From positions 1 through 23,370 of the forward strand of contig JAKACF010000007.1 of assembly GCA_021821585.1 (NCBI GenBank): 23,370 nt of DNA, in the 5' to 3' direction. Position 1 is the stretch's first letter. The number at the start of each line of letters is the position of its first letter. Positions 1-7,919 of the stretch are shown one piece after another. The stretch is from Actinomycetes bacterium (GTDB lineage Bacteria; Actinomycetota; Acidimicrobiia; Acidimicrobiales; Bog-793). A program made the translations under genes and the position numbers. The notes under the pieces are model-generated. The model saw nothing but the letters and a program-made list of their open reading frames with translations. It was not told the DNA's origin and searched no databases.

Positions 1-390
1 CGCCCCGCCGGGTGCCCAGGGGGGAGCTTCGCCAGAGCGCCGGCGGAGACCGCCGACCACCTCATCGCGTCCACGAGGCGCTGCCTACCTGAGCGATTGC
101 CGCCGGAGCGGTCGGGTCGCTCGGCCGCCACGGGGGACGTCCGTGCTCACCGGTCGCCGGATCGACTCCGACGGCAGTCCTCTGCGCGCTCGATGAACGA
201 GCGCCCGGCGCCAGAGGGTCCGCCCACGGTCCTGTCCTCGACGCCCGTCCGCCACCGAGCGCTCGGGCGCGCTCTCGCACAGGCCCGGTGCGGCGGTGTC
301 TCGACTCCCCCCGATGCCTGTCGGGATCGCGAGGTTGGCAGGCGGGTACCGCCGTGGCGGCGCGCCCCCGGCCTGCTCAGTAACGCCACA
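1..390. other. No supportable gene at window start
   Basis: This stretch lies beyond the 3' end of the minus-strand livF gene. All frames were read. The open frames are only by-products of high GC: their translations are Arg/Pro/Ala-rich and low in complexity, without motifs or a credible ribosome binding site. A short plus-strand frame stops at 90-92 and could be the last codons of a gene entering from the left, but nothing supports this. Short GC-rich inverted repeats (for example GCAGGC/GCCTGC arms around 338-375) might help terminate livF, but no T-tract follows. Confidence 0.4.
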
Positions 391-1236
391 TCAGCCGAGT
401 CGCTCGCCGCCAGGCGGATCGGATTCCGCACGGGGCTGCGGGGGGGTCGGGCGTCCCGTGCCGAGCGTGCCGACCGCCGGTGGGATGAGCACGGCGGCAT
501 CGGCGCTGAGCTCCGCAGTCGGACCCTCGCGCAGCACCCGCCCGCGGGACAGCAGGACGACGTGCTCCGCCAGCGCGAGTGCACGCTCGAGGTGTTGCTC
601 GACCACCAGGATCGACGTACCGGCGGCGAGGATGCGGCGGAGGGCGTCGAACACCTCGTCGACGATCGCCGGAGCGAGGCCGAGGGAGAGCTCGTCGACG
701 ACGAGGAGCCGGCGGGGGAGTGCCAGCACCTTGGCGAGCGAGAGCATGCGCTGCTCCCCGCCCGACAGCGTCCCGGCCGCCTGGTCCTTGCGTCGGGCGA
801 GGCGCTCGAAGGAGCTGTAGGCCCGCTCGAGTGCCTCGGCCTGCGTCCGGCGGTCGACGCCCTTGAAGGCGAGGACGAGGTTCTCCTCGACGCTGAGCGA
901 GGCGAAGACGGATCGTCCCTCTGGCGCGTGGAGGAGCCCGGCGCGGGCGATCCGCCAGGCGGGCCATCGCGTCACGTCCCGCCCGTCGAAGCGGATGGTG
1001 CCGGCGCTCGGCCGGACGAGGCCGGAGACCACCCGGGCGACCGTCGTCTTGCCGGCGCCGTTCGGCCCGACGAGGGCGACGGCGGAGCCGGCGGGGACGA
1101 CGAAGGAGACGCCGAAGAGCGCCCGGTACGGCCCGTACCCGGCTTCGACCTGGTCGAGCTCGAGGAGCGGGGGGTGCTCGGGCGGCTGGACAGGACCGGC
1201 GACGCCACGGGGCGAGAGCGGCTGGAGGGGCGTCAC
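391..1236 (-). CDS. livF: Branched-chain amino acid-type ABC transporter ATP-binding protein LivF
   Basis: This is the second ATPase of a LivFGHMK-type importer, hydrolysing ATP on the cytoplasmic face of the permease. The 281-residue protein has a Walker A motif GPNGAGKT near residue 55, the signature LSGGEQRML, a Walker B ending VVDELS and a switch His in VVEQH. The segment HAPEGRSVFASLSVEENL is typical of LivF and separates it from LivG. The GTG start at 1236 overlaps the livG stop in a GTGA arrangement, indicating translational coupling; the same frame stays open far upstream but that is shadow sequence antisense to no separate gene. A Pro/Gly-rich tail of about 30 residues extends past the usual family end. 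The substrate could be a branched-chain amino acid, an amide or urea; the ATPase alone does not tell. Confidence 0.93.
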   Translation of the reverse strand: MTPLQPLSPRGVAGPVQPPEHPPLLELDQVEAGYGPYRALFGVSFVVPAGSAVALVGPNGAGKTTVARVVSGLVRPSAGTIRFDGRDVTRWPAWRIARAGLLHAPEGRSVFASLSVEENLVLAFKGVDRRTQAEALERAYSSFERLARRKDQAAGTLSGGEQRMLSLAKVLALPRRLLVVDELSLGLAPAIVDEVFDALRRILAAGTSILVVEQHLERALALAEHVVLLSRGRVLREGPTAELSADAAVLIPPAVGTLGTGRPTPPQPRAESDPPGGERLG

Positions 1237-1991
1237 CGGGTGGCCCCGAGATAGGCCCGGCGCACGCCTGCGGCGGCGAGCACCTCGGCGACGCCGCCGT
1301 CCGCGATGACCCGTCCGGTGTCGAGCACGACGAGCCGGTCGACGAGGGCGCTCACGAGGTCGAGGTCGTGCTCGACGAGGAGCACCGCCGTGCCGCGCTC
1401 GGCCCGGACCCGTCTCATCGTGGCCACGAGCGCCCTGCGCTCCCGGTCGTCGAGCCCGGAGGACGGTTCGTCGAGCATGAGCAGCGGTGGCGAGCCGACG
1501 AGCGCCCGGGCGAGCTCGACGAGCCGGGCACGCCCGAGGCTGAGGGTGTTCACCGGCGCGTCCGCCACGTCCTCGAGCCCGACGAGAGCGAGCGTCTCGT
1601 GGGCGACCTCTCGCTCGCCCGCGGTCGGACGGCCGAGGCCGAGCAGGTCCTTCCAGAGCCGCCCGGTGCCCGCCCGCACCCGCTCGGTCACGAGCAGGTG
1701 CTCGAGGGGGGTCATCCCGGTGAAGAGCTCGAGCCGCTGGAAGGTCCGGCCGATGCCGAGGCGGCTGCGGCGGTAGGGGGCCAGGTGGTCGATCGCCCCG
1801 CCGTCGAAGACGATCCGCCCTGTGTCGGCCCGGGTCCATCCTGCGATGCAGTCGAACAGGGTGGTCTTCCCGGCGCCGTTCGGCCCGACGAGCCCGACCG
1901 CTTCCGAGGTCTCCACGCTCAGGCTGACCTCGCTCAGGGCGACGATGCCGCCGAAGCGCTTGGAGAGGCCCGATGCCTCGAGCAGTGACAC
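1233..1991 (-). CDS. livG: Branched-chain amino acid-type ABC transporter ATP-binding protein LivG
   Basis: This is the first ATPase of the importer, 252 residues and of normal LivG length. It has Walker A GPNGAGKTT near residue 36, the family-typical GIGRTFQRLELF segment after it, Walker B LLMLDEPSSGL and switch His in LLVEHDL. The signature loop reads LSLGRARLVELARAL, so Gln of the usual LSGGQ is replaced; LivG proteins often vary here. The GTG at 1991 is chosen because a GGGGG run lies a few bases upstream and the alignment to LivG starts there. It lies only 2 nt after the permease stop at 1994. The frame is open far upstream, but that part is antisense-frame shadow of the permease. It probably belongs to one transcript with the permease and livF. 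Confidence 0.93.
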   Translation of the reverse strand: MSLLEASGLSKRFGGIVALSEVSLSVETSEAVGLVGPNGAGKTTLFDCIAGWTRADTGRIVFDGGAIDHLAPYRRSRLGIGRTFQRLELFTGMTPLEHLLVTERVRAGTGRLWKDLLGLGRPTAGEREVAHETLALVGLEDVADAPVNTLSLGRARLVELARALVGSPPLLMLDEPSSGLDDRERRALVATMRRVRAERGTAVLLVEHDLDLVSALVDRLVVLDTGRVIADGGVAEVLAAAGVRRAYLGATR

Positions 1992-1993
1992 CG

Positions 1994-3940
1994 TCAGCCC
2001 CCTGCCACCTGCTCGTGACGCTTGAGGAAGCGTGCGAGCTGTTCGGCGCGGTCGAGCACCCAGATCCTCGCGTACTCGACGACCCCCTCGGGGTGGCGGA
2101 CGTAGCTCAGGGCCACGAGTCCGAACACGAGGCCGAGCAGGGCGCTGTACCGGCTCGGCAGGTTGCCGATCAGCTGGAAGAAGATGGTGTAGGCGAGACC
2201 GGCTTCGATCGCCCCGGCCACGGTGTAGATGCCGATGGAGGCGACGACGACCACGTACACCAGTGAGAACTGGTAGTTGAAGTCGGTGGGCGAGACGGAC
2301 TGCTGCAGCGAGGCGTACAGCCCGCCGCCCACCCCGGCCACCGCCGCCGAGAGGGTGAAGGCGACGACGCGGAGGCGCCGCACGTTGACGCCGATCGAGG
2401 CGGCGCCGATCTCCGAGCCGCGGATCGCGGCGAGCTCCTGGCCTGTGGTCCCGGCCCCGACCAGGCGGACGGCGAGGGCGACGAGACCGAGCAGGACCAC
2501 CACGAGCCAGAAGAAGGCGCTGCTGCCGGCGAAGCTGATCCCTGCGAGGGTGGGCCGCGGGACGCTCACCCCGGATGCACCTCCGCCGCTCCAGGAGTAG
2601 AGGAACAGCACGTTGTCGGCCACGAGGGCGAACGACAGCGTGAGGAGCCCGACCGAGAGTCCCCCGAGGCGCAGGCTCGGCCACGCGATGAGCGCCCCGA
2701 GCCCGGCCGCCAGCACCCCCCCGACGACGAGGCCGAGCAGCACCGGTGTGCCGAAGTGGGCGGCCAGCTGCCCGACGGCGAAGGCGCCGGCGCCGGCGAA
2801 GGTGGCCTGGCAGAGGGAGATCTGGCCGCCGAGGCCGGTGAGCACCGTGATGGAGAGGAAGACGATCGAGAGCACGAGCCCTTGGGTGAGGGTGAATTCC
2901 CAGTTGCCCGGGACGAGGACGGCGGCGGTCACGATGAGCGCTGCGGTGAGGATCCCGGCGAAGACCCGGCTGCCGATGGCGACCTCGGCCATGCGCGCCG
3001 GCGGTCGCAGCGAGGGCGGTGGTGGATCGCAGCCCGCCAGCGGGTCGCTCACACTGGCTTGGGCCCGCAGGCTCCTGCGGGAGACGAGGACGACCGCCAG
3101 GACGACGAAGGGGAAGGCGGGGCGGAGCCCTGAGGAGAGGATCGACCCGGAGGGCAGGTAGCCGGCGATGACCTCCTGGACGATCCCGAGGGCGACACCG
3201 CCGAGAAGGGTGAGGGGCAGGCTCTCGAAGCCGCCGATTGCGGCTGCCGCAATGGCGGCGACGAGCAGGGCTGTGAAGTTGCCGGCGTTCACCTGTGGGT
3301 AGATGGGGGCGAGCAGGACCCCGGCGAGGCCGGCGAACAGGCTCGAGAGCGCCCAGGCGAAGGCGCTCACCCGCTCCGAGCGGACGCCGGCGAGCTCGGC
3401 CATGCGGGGGCTCTCCACCACCGCCCGCATGCGCAGGCCGAGACCGCTCGACTGCAGCAGTGCGGCGAGCAGGAGGATGACGACGACCGCCACGACGGTG
3501 GTGGAGAGCTCCTCCCCGCTCACCGGGGATCCGGCGAGGTGGAAGTAGACCTCGTTCGGGGCGAGCAGCAGCGCCGAGGGCACCCTTGCGGCCGTGCCGA
3601 TGAGCAGCTGCACCAGGCTCGGGATGGCGATGAGGAGACCGAGGGCCGGCACGAGTTTCACGAGCGGCGGCGCCGTCCGGGTGAAGCGGAAGAGCAGCTG
3701 CTCGAGCAGGACGCCGATGAGTGGGGCCACGATGACGACCGAGACGACAAAGGCGGTCCACTCCGGCCAGCCGGAGTGGACGGCGATCGTGAACAGCACG
3801 GCCGAGACGAAGGCCTGTGCGCCGAAGGCGAGGTTGAACACCCCTGACGCCTGGTAGGTGAGAACGAGGCCTGCAGCCATGAGGGCGTAGGCGCAGCCGT
3901 AGGGGATGCCGGGCAGGACGAAAGAGACGAGCTGGCTCAT
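1994..3940 (-). CDS. Fused LivH-LivM permease of a branched-chain amino acid-type ABC transporter
   Basis: This 648-residue inner-membrane permease joins two subunits that are separate in E. coli. Residues 1 to about 290 are LivH-like: an opening MSQLVSFVLPGIPYGCAYAL, the NLAFGAQAF segment, and a cytoplasmic loop ESPRMAELAGVRSERVSAFAW that contacts an ATPase. Residues about 315-648 are LivM-like: GLGGQISLCQATFAGAGAFAVG and a second coupling loop near AAIRGSEIGAASIGVNVRRLRV. A polar, Pro-rich linker (SDPLAGCDPPPPSLRPP) lies between the halves. About 16-18 hydrophobic segments are apparent. The start ATG at 3940 lies 76 nt downstream of the binding-protein gene. The single chain would pair with LivG and LivF. 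Such fusions are known in this family, so the assignment is firm although the substrate is open. Confidence 0.92.
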   Translation of the reverse strand: MSQLVSFVLPGIPYGCAYALMAAGLVLTYQASGVFNLAFGAQAFVSAVLFTIAVHSGWPEWTAFVVSVVIVAPLIGVLLEQLLFRFTRTAPPLVKLVPALGLLIAIPSLVQLLIGTAARVPSALLLAPNEVYFHLAGSPVSGEELSTTVVAVVVILLLAALLQSSGLGLRMRAVVESPRMAELAGVRSERVSAFAWALSSLFAGLAGVLLAPIYPQVNAGNFTALLVAAIAAAAIGGFESLPLTLLGGVALGIVQEVIAGYLPSGSILSSGLRPAFPFVVLAVVLVSRRSLRAQASVSDPLAGCDPPPPSLRPPARMAEVAIGSRVFAGILTAALIVTAAVLVPGNWEFTLTQGLVLSIVFLSITVLTGLGGQISLCQATFAGAGAFAVGQLAAHFGTPVLLGLVVGGVLAAGLGALIAWPSLRLGGLSVGLLTLSFALVADNVLFLYSWSGGGASGVSVPRPTLAGISFAGSSAFFWLVVVLLGLVALAVRLVGAGTTGQELAAIRGSEIGAASIGVNVRRLRVVAFTLSAAVAGVGGGLYASLQQSVSPTDFNYQFSLVYVVVVASIGIYTVAGAIEAGLAYTIFFQLIGNLPSRYSALLGLVFGLVALSYVRHPEGVVEYARIWVLDRAEQLARFLKRHEQVAGG

Positions 3941-4016
3941 CTCCGGCGCTCCCCGGGCGGCGACGGGGACGTCGTCGTCGACCCCTGCCAGACAGCGAGG
4001 CGGTCGCTCACGCCGC

Positions 4017-5324
4017 TCAGGTCGGCGGGACGCCGGCCGGCACGGGCGAGACGGGTCGGATCGGCGCTGCCGCCGGGTCCGGGACCGGGAAGCAGACGAA
4101 GACGCTCGACCCGGTGCCGTAGACCGGGACGAAGCGCGCCTCTCTGACCTGCACGTAGGCGCTGCAGTTGATCGGCCCGGCGCTCGTGTGGGCGCTGGTC
4201 CAGTCGACCGGGGCGAGGATGCCGCCGGCCGTGAAGGACGTGATCTTGTTGATGGCCGCGACGAGCCGCTGGCGCGTCACGTCGCGGCCGATCGCCCGCA
4301 GGCCGGTGACGAACAGGTCCGCCCCGGTCCAGCCGGCGAGCGCCGCCTGGGAGGGCTTCGTGCCGGGCGCGTAGCGCCGCAGCATCTTCTGGAACAGGTC
4401 CATGCCCGGGTAGCGGCCCGGCCAGAGGCTCGTGACCTCGAAGGGCACGTTCGGCTGGAAGAAGTAGGCGCCCTGCATCGCCTGTCGGTACTGGGTGAGC
4501 GCCGACTCGTCGTAGCCGTTGTTCCAGAGCTGGACCACGCCGGTGAGCGCCTGCTGCCGCATCGTCTGGGAGACAAGGACGTTGCCGGACAGGTCCATGC
4601 ACGAGACGACCATGTCGACACCGGCCTTCTTCATCCGGCTCACGTCGGCGTGCAGATCGGTGGCCGGCGCCGGGATGGACAGGTCCTCGAAGGCGACGGG
4701 GATCCCGTAGCGGTGGAAGCCGTTCAGCACACCCTGGCAGCCCTGGCGCGACTGGGAGATGTTGTAGGCGAGCACGGCGGCCGCGTGCACGTGGTGCTGC
4801 TCCGCGAGGAAGACCGCCTGCAGTTGGGGGGAGGCGAAGTCGAGGAACGACCCGTTGTTCCCGAACATGGTGGGCCCCGCCATCCACTGGGCGTTCACGT
4901 TGAGGCCGAAGGTGGGGACGCTGTTCTCGGCGAGGAAGGTGCCGCCGGAGAAGGAGGGTGTGGCCACCGCCACCACGGCGAACACGTGGTCCTGCTCGAC
5001 CAGGGTGCGCGCCTGGCTGGCGTTGACCGAGGGGCTCGACTGGTCGTCGAGGGTGTACGCGAGGTCGAGCTTGCGCCCGTTGACGCCGCCGGCGGCGTTC
5101 ACCATGTCGAGGTAGACCTGGGCTCCCGTGACGACCGGGGCGAAGTCGGCCGGCAACGGCCCGGTCTCGGACGCGAGCGCACCGAGCACGATGCGGTCGG
5201 CGAAGACGCCATCGGTGTTGCCCGAGTGCGTGACCTGCTGGCCGGCGTTCCCGCACGCGGTGAGACCGCCGGCCACGACGGCGCAGGCGAGCGCCCACCC
5301 GGACAGCCGCCCTCGTGCTCTCAC
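4017..5324 (-). CDS. Branched-chain amino acid-type ABC transporter substrate-binding lipoprotein
   Basis: This is a 435-residue extracytoplasmic binding protein of the Peripla_BP_6 (LivK-like) type. The N-terminus has basic residues, a hydrophobic stretch and a lipobox, GGLTAC near residue 24, so it should be anchored as a lipoprotein on the outer face of the membrane. The mature part opens with the family pattern DRIVLGALASETGPLPADF and contains MVNAAGGVNGRKLDLAY, the usual AGGINGR-type hinge segment. The GTG start at 5324 places the signal peptide at the correct position. It is the first transporter gene, 76 nt ahead of the fused permease and 85 nt behind the sensor-kinase gene on the same strand. 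The ligand cannot be read from the sequence; this family binds amino acids, amides, urea and aromatic acids. Confidence 0.9.
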   Translation of the reverse strand: MRARGRLSGWALACAVVAGGLTACGNAGQQVTHSGNTDGVFADRIVLGALASETGPLPADFAPVVTGAQVYLDMVNAAGGVNGRKLDLAYTLDDQSSPSVNASQARTLVEQDHVFAVVAVATPSFSGGTFLAENSVPTFGLNVNAQWMAGPTMFGNNGSFLDFASPQLQAVFLAEQHHVHAAAVLAYNISQSRQGCQGVLNGFHRYGIPVAFEDLSIPAPATDLHADVSRMKKAGVDMVVSCMDLSGNVLVSQTMRQQALTGVVQLWNNGYDESALTQYRQAMQGAYFFQPNVPFEVTSLWPGRYPGMDLFQKMLRRYAPGTKPSQAALAGWTGADLFVTGLRAIGRDVTRQRLVAAINKITSFTAGGILAPVDWTSAHTSAGPINCSAYVQVREARFVPVYGTGSSVFVCFPVPDPAAAPIRPVSPVPAGVPPT

Positions 5325-5409
5325 GACTCGATTCTCGGGTGCACCACCTCGCGCCGGTAGGGTCGAAGGTCCACAGCAACCGGGCCGTCCGGCCGAGGAA
5401 GGCGCCCGG

Positions 5410-6819
5410 TCAGGAGAGCACGGGGAGCGTCGCGTGCACCGAGGTGCCGCGCCCCGGCGCGCTGCGCAGCTCGAGCGTCCCGCCGAGAAGGCCTGCCCGC
5501 TCGTGCATGCCGAGGAGGCCGAGGTGCCCCGAGCTCAGGTCGCCGGCACGCTCGGGACGAAAGCCGCGGCCGTCGTCCTCGACGCACAGCGCCAGCAGTT
5601 CGGGCGCGAAGGTGACGCCGACCTGGATCCGCCCCGCCCCGGCGTGGCGGATCGTGTTGTGGACGGCCTCCTGCACGATGCGGAAGGCGCCGAGCTCGAT
5701 GTCGGGCGCCAGGCGGTTGGCGCCGCCGGCGACCTCGAGGCGCGTCCGAAGCCCCGTCTCCTCCTCGACGTCCGCCAGGAAGCTCGACAGCGCGGCCACG
5801 AGGCCCAGCTGGTCGAGCGCGGGCGGGCGCAGGTCGCGGGCGAGGGTCCTCAGGCGGGTCGCCGCCTCGAGAGCCTGGGCACGGGCTTCGGCCAGGCCGC
5901 CCGTCACGCCGGTCGGGACCCCGGGCACGGTCGCAAGGCTCTCGAGACGGCGTGCGAGGTGCAGGAAGAGCTGGAGCGGCTCGTCGTGCAGCTCACGGGC
6001 GAGACGGCGCCGCTGGTCCTCCTCGGCGGCCACGACGAGGGCGGCATACCGGGTGGCGCGCCGGTTCTCGCTGCGCTCCTCGGTGACGTCCTCGAGCATC
6101 ATCTGCCACTCGCCCGGCCCGCCGGGGGAGTCCGCCGGTCTCGGCGGCAGGGCCGCCAGCCCGATGCGGTAGTCCCGTCCGTCGGCGAGGGTGACGACTC
6201 GCCCGGGGAGGTCGGCGAGGTCGGCGCCCTTGGAGAGGAGGGCGGACAGCTCCACCCCCCGGCTCGGGGCGCCGAGGAGGGCGACCGCCGCCCGGTTGGC
6301 GTCGCGCACCGAGCCGTCGCCGTCGAGCACGAGGATCGGGGCCCGGTTCGCCTCGAACAGCTGGCGGTACCCGGCCTCCACGCTCAGGCGCTCGGCGGTC
6401 GCCCGTTCGACCCGGGCCCGCTCGAGGCGCTCGGACTCGATCTGCTGGCCGAAGACGAAGGCCACGATGTCGACGAGGGCGAGGTTGACGACATCGGCCC
6501 CGACGTGGCCCTGATCCCCGGGGAGGACGAGGTCCGGGAGCCACAGCAGCGTCGCCCACAGGCCGGTGGCGGCCGAGCCGGCGAGGCCGTAGCGCATGGC
6601 GGCGTAGCCGACGGGGATGATGAGGAGGGCGACCGGGATCCCCTCGGGGAAGGCTCCGGTCGTCCGGATGTCGGACAGGTCGACGTACAGGTGCAGGCCG
6701 GCGAGGAGGATCACCGACAGCTGGATGAGCCAGAAGCGGAGCTCGCCGGCGGGGGGACGAAGGGCGCGTCGGGCGAACTCCGCCGCCGTCGGCCTATGGG
6801 GGTGGACCTGGCTGGCCAT
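5410..6819 (-). CDS. Membrane sensor histidine kinase, PAS plus HisKA_3 type
   Basis: This 469-residue protein would sense a signal at the membrane or in its PAS domain and phosphorylate the NarL-type regulator encoded just before it. Three to five hydrophobic segments fill residues 25-140, followed by a charged helix (ESERLERARVERATAERL) and a PAS-like region at about 180-270 (YRQLFEANRAPILVLDGDGS). The dimerisation helix carries the phospho-acceptor His278 in RELHDEPLQ. The ATPase domain has the N-box EAVHNTIRHA, a DDGRGF G-box and LGLLGMHERAGLLGG. It begins at ATG 6819 and overlaps the last 26 nt of the regulator gene, so the two are co-translated. No ligand-binding Cys or haem motif is obvious. 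Its signal is unknown. Confidence 0.92.
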   Translation of the reverse strand: MASQVHPHRPTAAEFARRALRPPAGELRFWLIQLSVILLAGLHLYVDLSDIRTTGAFPEGIPVALLIIPVGYAAMRYGLAGSAATGLWATLLWLPDLVLPGDQGHVGADVVNLALVDIVAFVFGQQIESERLERARVERATAERLSVEAGYRQLFEANRAPILVLDGDGSVRDANRAAVALLGAPSRGVELSALLSKGADLADLPGRVVTLADGRDYRIGLAALPPRPADSPGGPGEWQMMLEDVTEERSENRRATRYAALVVAAEEDQRRRLARELHDEPLQLFLHLARRLESLATVPGVPTGVTGGLAEARAQALEAATRLRTLARDLRPPALDQLGLVAALSSFLADVEEETGLRTRLEVAGGANRLAPDIELGAFRIVQEAVHNTIRHAGAGRIQVGVTFAPELLALCVEDDGRGFRPERAGDLSSGHLGLLGMHERAGLLGGTLELRSAPGRGTSVHATLPVLS

Positions 6820-7540
6820 GGTCGTCCGGTGGCACGAGATGGTTGCGCAGGGCGTAGGCGGCGGCCTCGGTGCGAGAGGCGGCTCCGAGCTTGGCGAGGA
6901 CGTTCGAGACGTAGCCCTCGACCGTGCGCAGGCCGAGAGCGAGCTCGGCGGCGATCTCCTTGTTGGAGCGGCCCTTGGCGAGCAGCGCCAGCACGTCGGC
7001 CTCCCGCGGCGTGAGCGGGGAGAGGCCCTCGCTCGCCGGCGGGCTGCTCGGCCACCGCCGCGAGAGCCGGGCCGAGACGGCGCGGTCCAGCACGACGACG
7101 CCGTCCGCCACTGCCCGCAGGGCGTCGATCAGCTCGCGGCCGGAGGCCGTCTTGAGCAGGTAGCCGGCGACGCCGACGGCGAGGGCCTCGGAGACGTAGG
7201 CGTAGTCGTCGTAGGCGCTGACGACAAGGACGCGCACCGGGAGCTCCCGCTGGCTGATCTCGCGGGCGAGGTCGAGGCCGCTCATGCCCGGGAGGTTGAC
7301 GTCGACGAGGGCCACGTCCGGCTCGAGGCGCTGGCAGAGGGCCAGCCCCTCCTCGGCGCTCGCCGCCTGGCCGACCACGGTCAGGTCGTCCTCCTGCTCG
7401 AGGAGCTGGACGCTCCCCTCCCGGACGAGGGCGTGGTCGTCGACGATCACGACGCGGATGGGCTGGCGCGCGTCGAGCCCGGTCCGCGACAGGCTGCGCC
7501 CGCCGTCGGCCGGGCTCGGTTCCGGTCCTGCAACGCTCAC
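6794..7540 (-). CDS. NarL/LuxR-type response regulator
   Basis: This is a 248-residue DNA-binding response regulator. The receiver domain (about 28-145) has the acidic pair Asp34-Asp35, the phosphorylation site Asp80 in VALVDVNLPGMSG and Lys130 in GYLLKTASG. A LuxR-type helix-turn-helix fills the C-terminus: LTPREADVLALLAKGRSNKE, then ELALGLRTVEGYVSNVLAKLG. The GTG at 7540 is chosen; earlier in-frame codons would lie in the intergenic inverted repeat and give a non-homologous extension. It precedes the kinase gene, the reverse of a common kinase-first order, and is divergent from the cupredoxin/NrfD operon. The inverted repeat at 7597-7633 is a candidate binding site for this protein, which would make it a regulator of both sides; this is inference. 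Confidence 0.92.
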   Translation of the reverse strand: MSVAGPEPSPADGGRSLSRTGLDARQPIRVVIVDDHALVREGSVQLLEQEDDLTVVGQAASAEEGLALCQRLEPDVALVDVNLPGMSGLDLAREISQRELPVRVLVVSAYDDYAYVSEALAVGVAGYLLKTASGRELIDALRAVADGVVVLDRAVSARLSRRWPSSPPASEGLSPLTPREADVLALLAKGRSNKEIAAELALGLRTVEGYVSNVLAKLGAASRTEAAAYALRNHLVPPDDHGQPGPPP

Positions 7541-7596
7541 CGCTCCAGTCTGCGCCCTGGCGGGCCCCTCTGCCAGCGTGGCGCGGTGACACCACT

Positions 7597-7633
7597 CCCG
7601 GGATCCCACGGGGTGCCCCCGTGGAATCCCGGG
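7597..7633. promoter_or_regulatory. Long inverted repeat centred between divergent genes
   Basis: Two 17-bp arms (7597-7613 and 7617-7633) pair with one mismatch (7605 against 7625) around a 3-nt centre, TGC. The left arm begins CCCGGGAT and the right arm ends ATCCCGGG. The centre at 7615 is within one base of the midpoint between the GTG of the response regulator (7540) and the ATG of the small membrane protein (7692). A further CCGGGAT half-copy lies at 7643-7649. It could be an operator for the NarL-type regulator or another dimeric protein. A bidirectional attenuator or cruciform is the alternative. Confidence 0.6.
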
Positions 7634-7691
7634 GGGCCGTCTCCGGGATGCCTCGGTTCCCCCCGGGCCCCCCGATAGAGACGATGACGGC

Positions 7692-7919
7692 ATGGCCCAC
7701 GTACTACGGATCGCACTCAGCGGTCTCACGGTGCTCTCACTCGTCGTCGTGGCTGGCTACGTGGTCGCATTCGGCCTCGCCGCCGCCTGGACGGTCGTGT
7801 CGAGAGGACGGCGAGACCCCTCGCAGGCAGACCTCGACCGTGTGCTCGGGGAGGTGCTGGCGGCCGGGGAGCGGTCGTCGGCCGTCCCGCCGCTCAGCGC
7901 CTCGGGGAACCGGCCATGA
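7692..7919 (+). CDS. Small single-pass membrane protein, function unknown
   Basis: A 75-residue protein with one hydrophobic segment at about residues 6-36 and a polar C-terminal tail with an acidic/basic helix (DPSQADLDRVLGEVLAAGER). I do not recognise the family. Its stop codon overlaps the start of the cupredoxin gene in an ATGA arrangement, so it is very probably real and translationally coupled. As first gene of the cupredoxin/FeS/NrfD operon it may be a small accessory or assembly subunit of that complex, comparable in size to small subunits found in respiratory enzymes. The start ATG has only a weak ribosome binding site (GAGACGAT region). Confidence 0.7.
   Translation: MAHVLRIALSGLTVLSLVVVAGYVVAFGLAAAWTVVSRGRRDPSQADLDRVLGEVLAAGERSSAVPPLSASGNRP

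Noticed and set aside
97..1254. Long plus-strand open frame opposite livF
   Set aside because: Its translation is rich in Arg, Glu, Gly and Asp without motifs; the minus strand encodes an intact LivF here.
1992..3761. Long N-terminal extension of livG in the same open frame
   Set aside because: The extension is antisense-free shadow of the fused permease in another frame, Arg/Pro-rich and without homology; LivG starts at GTG 1991.
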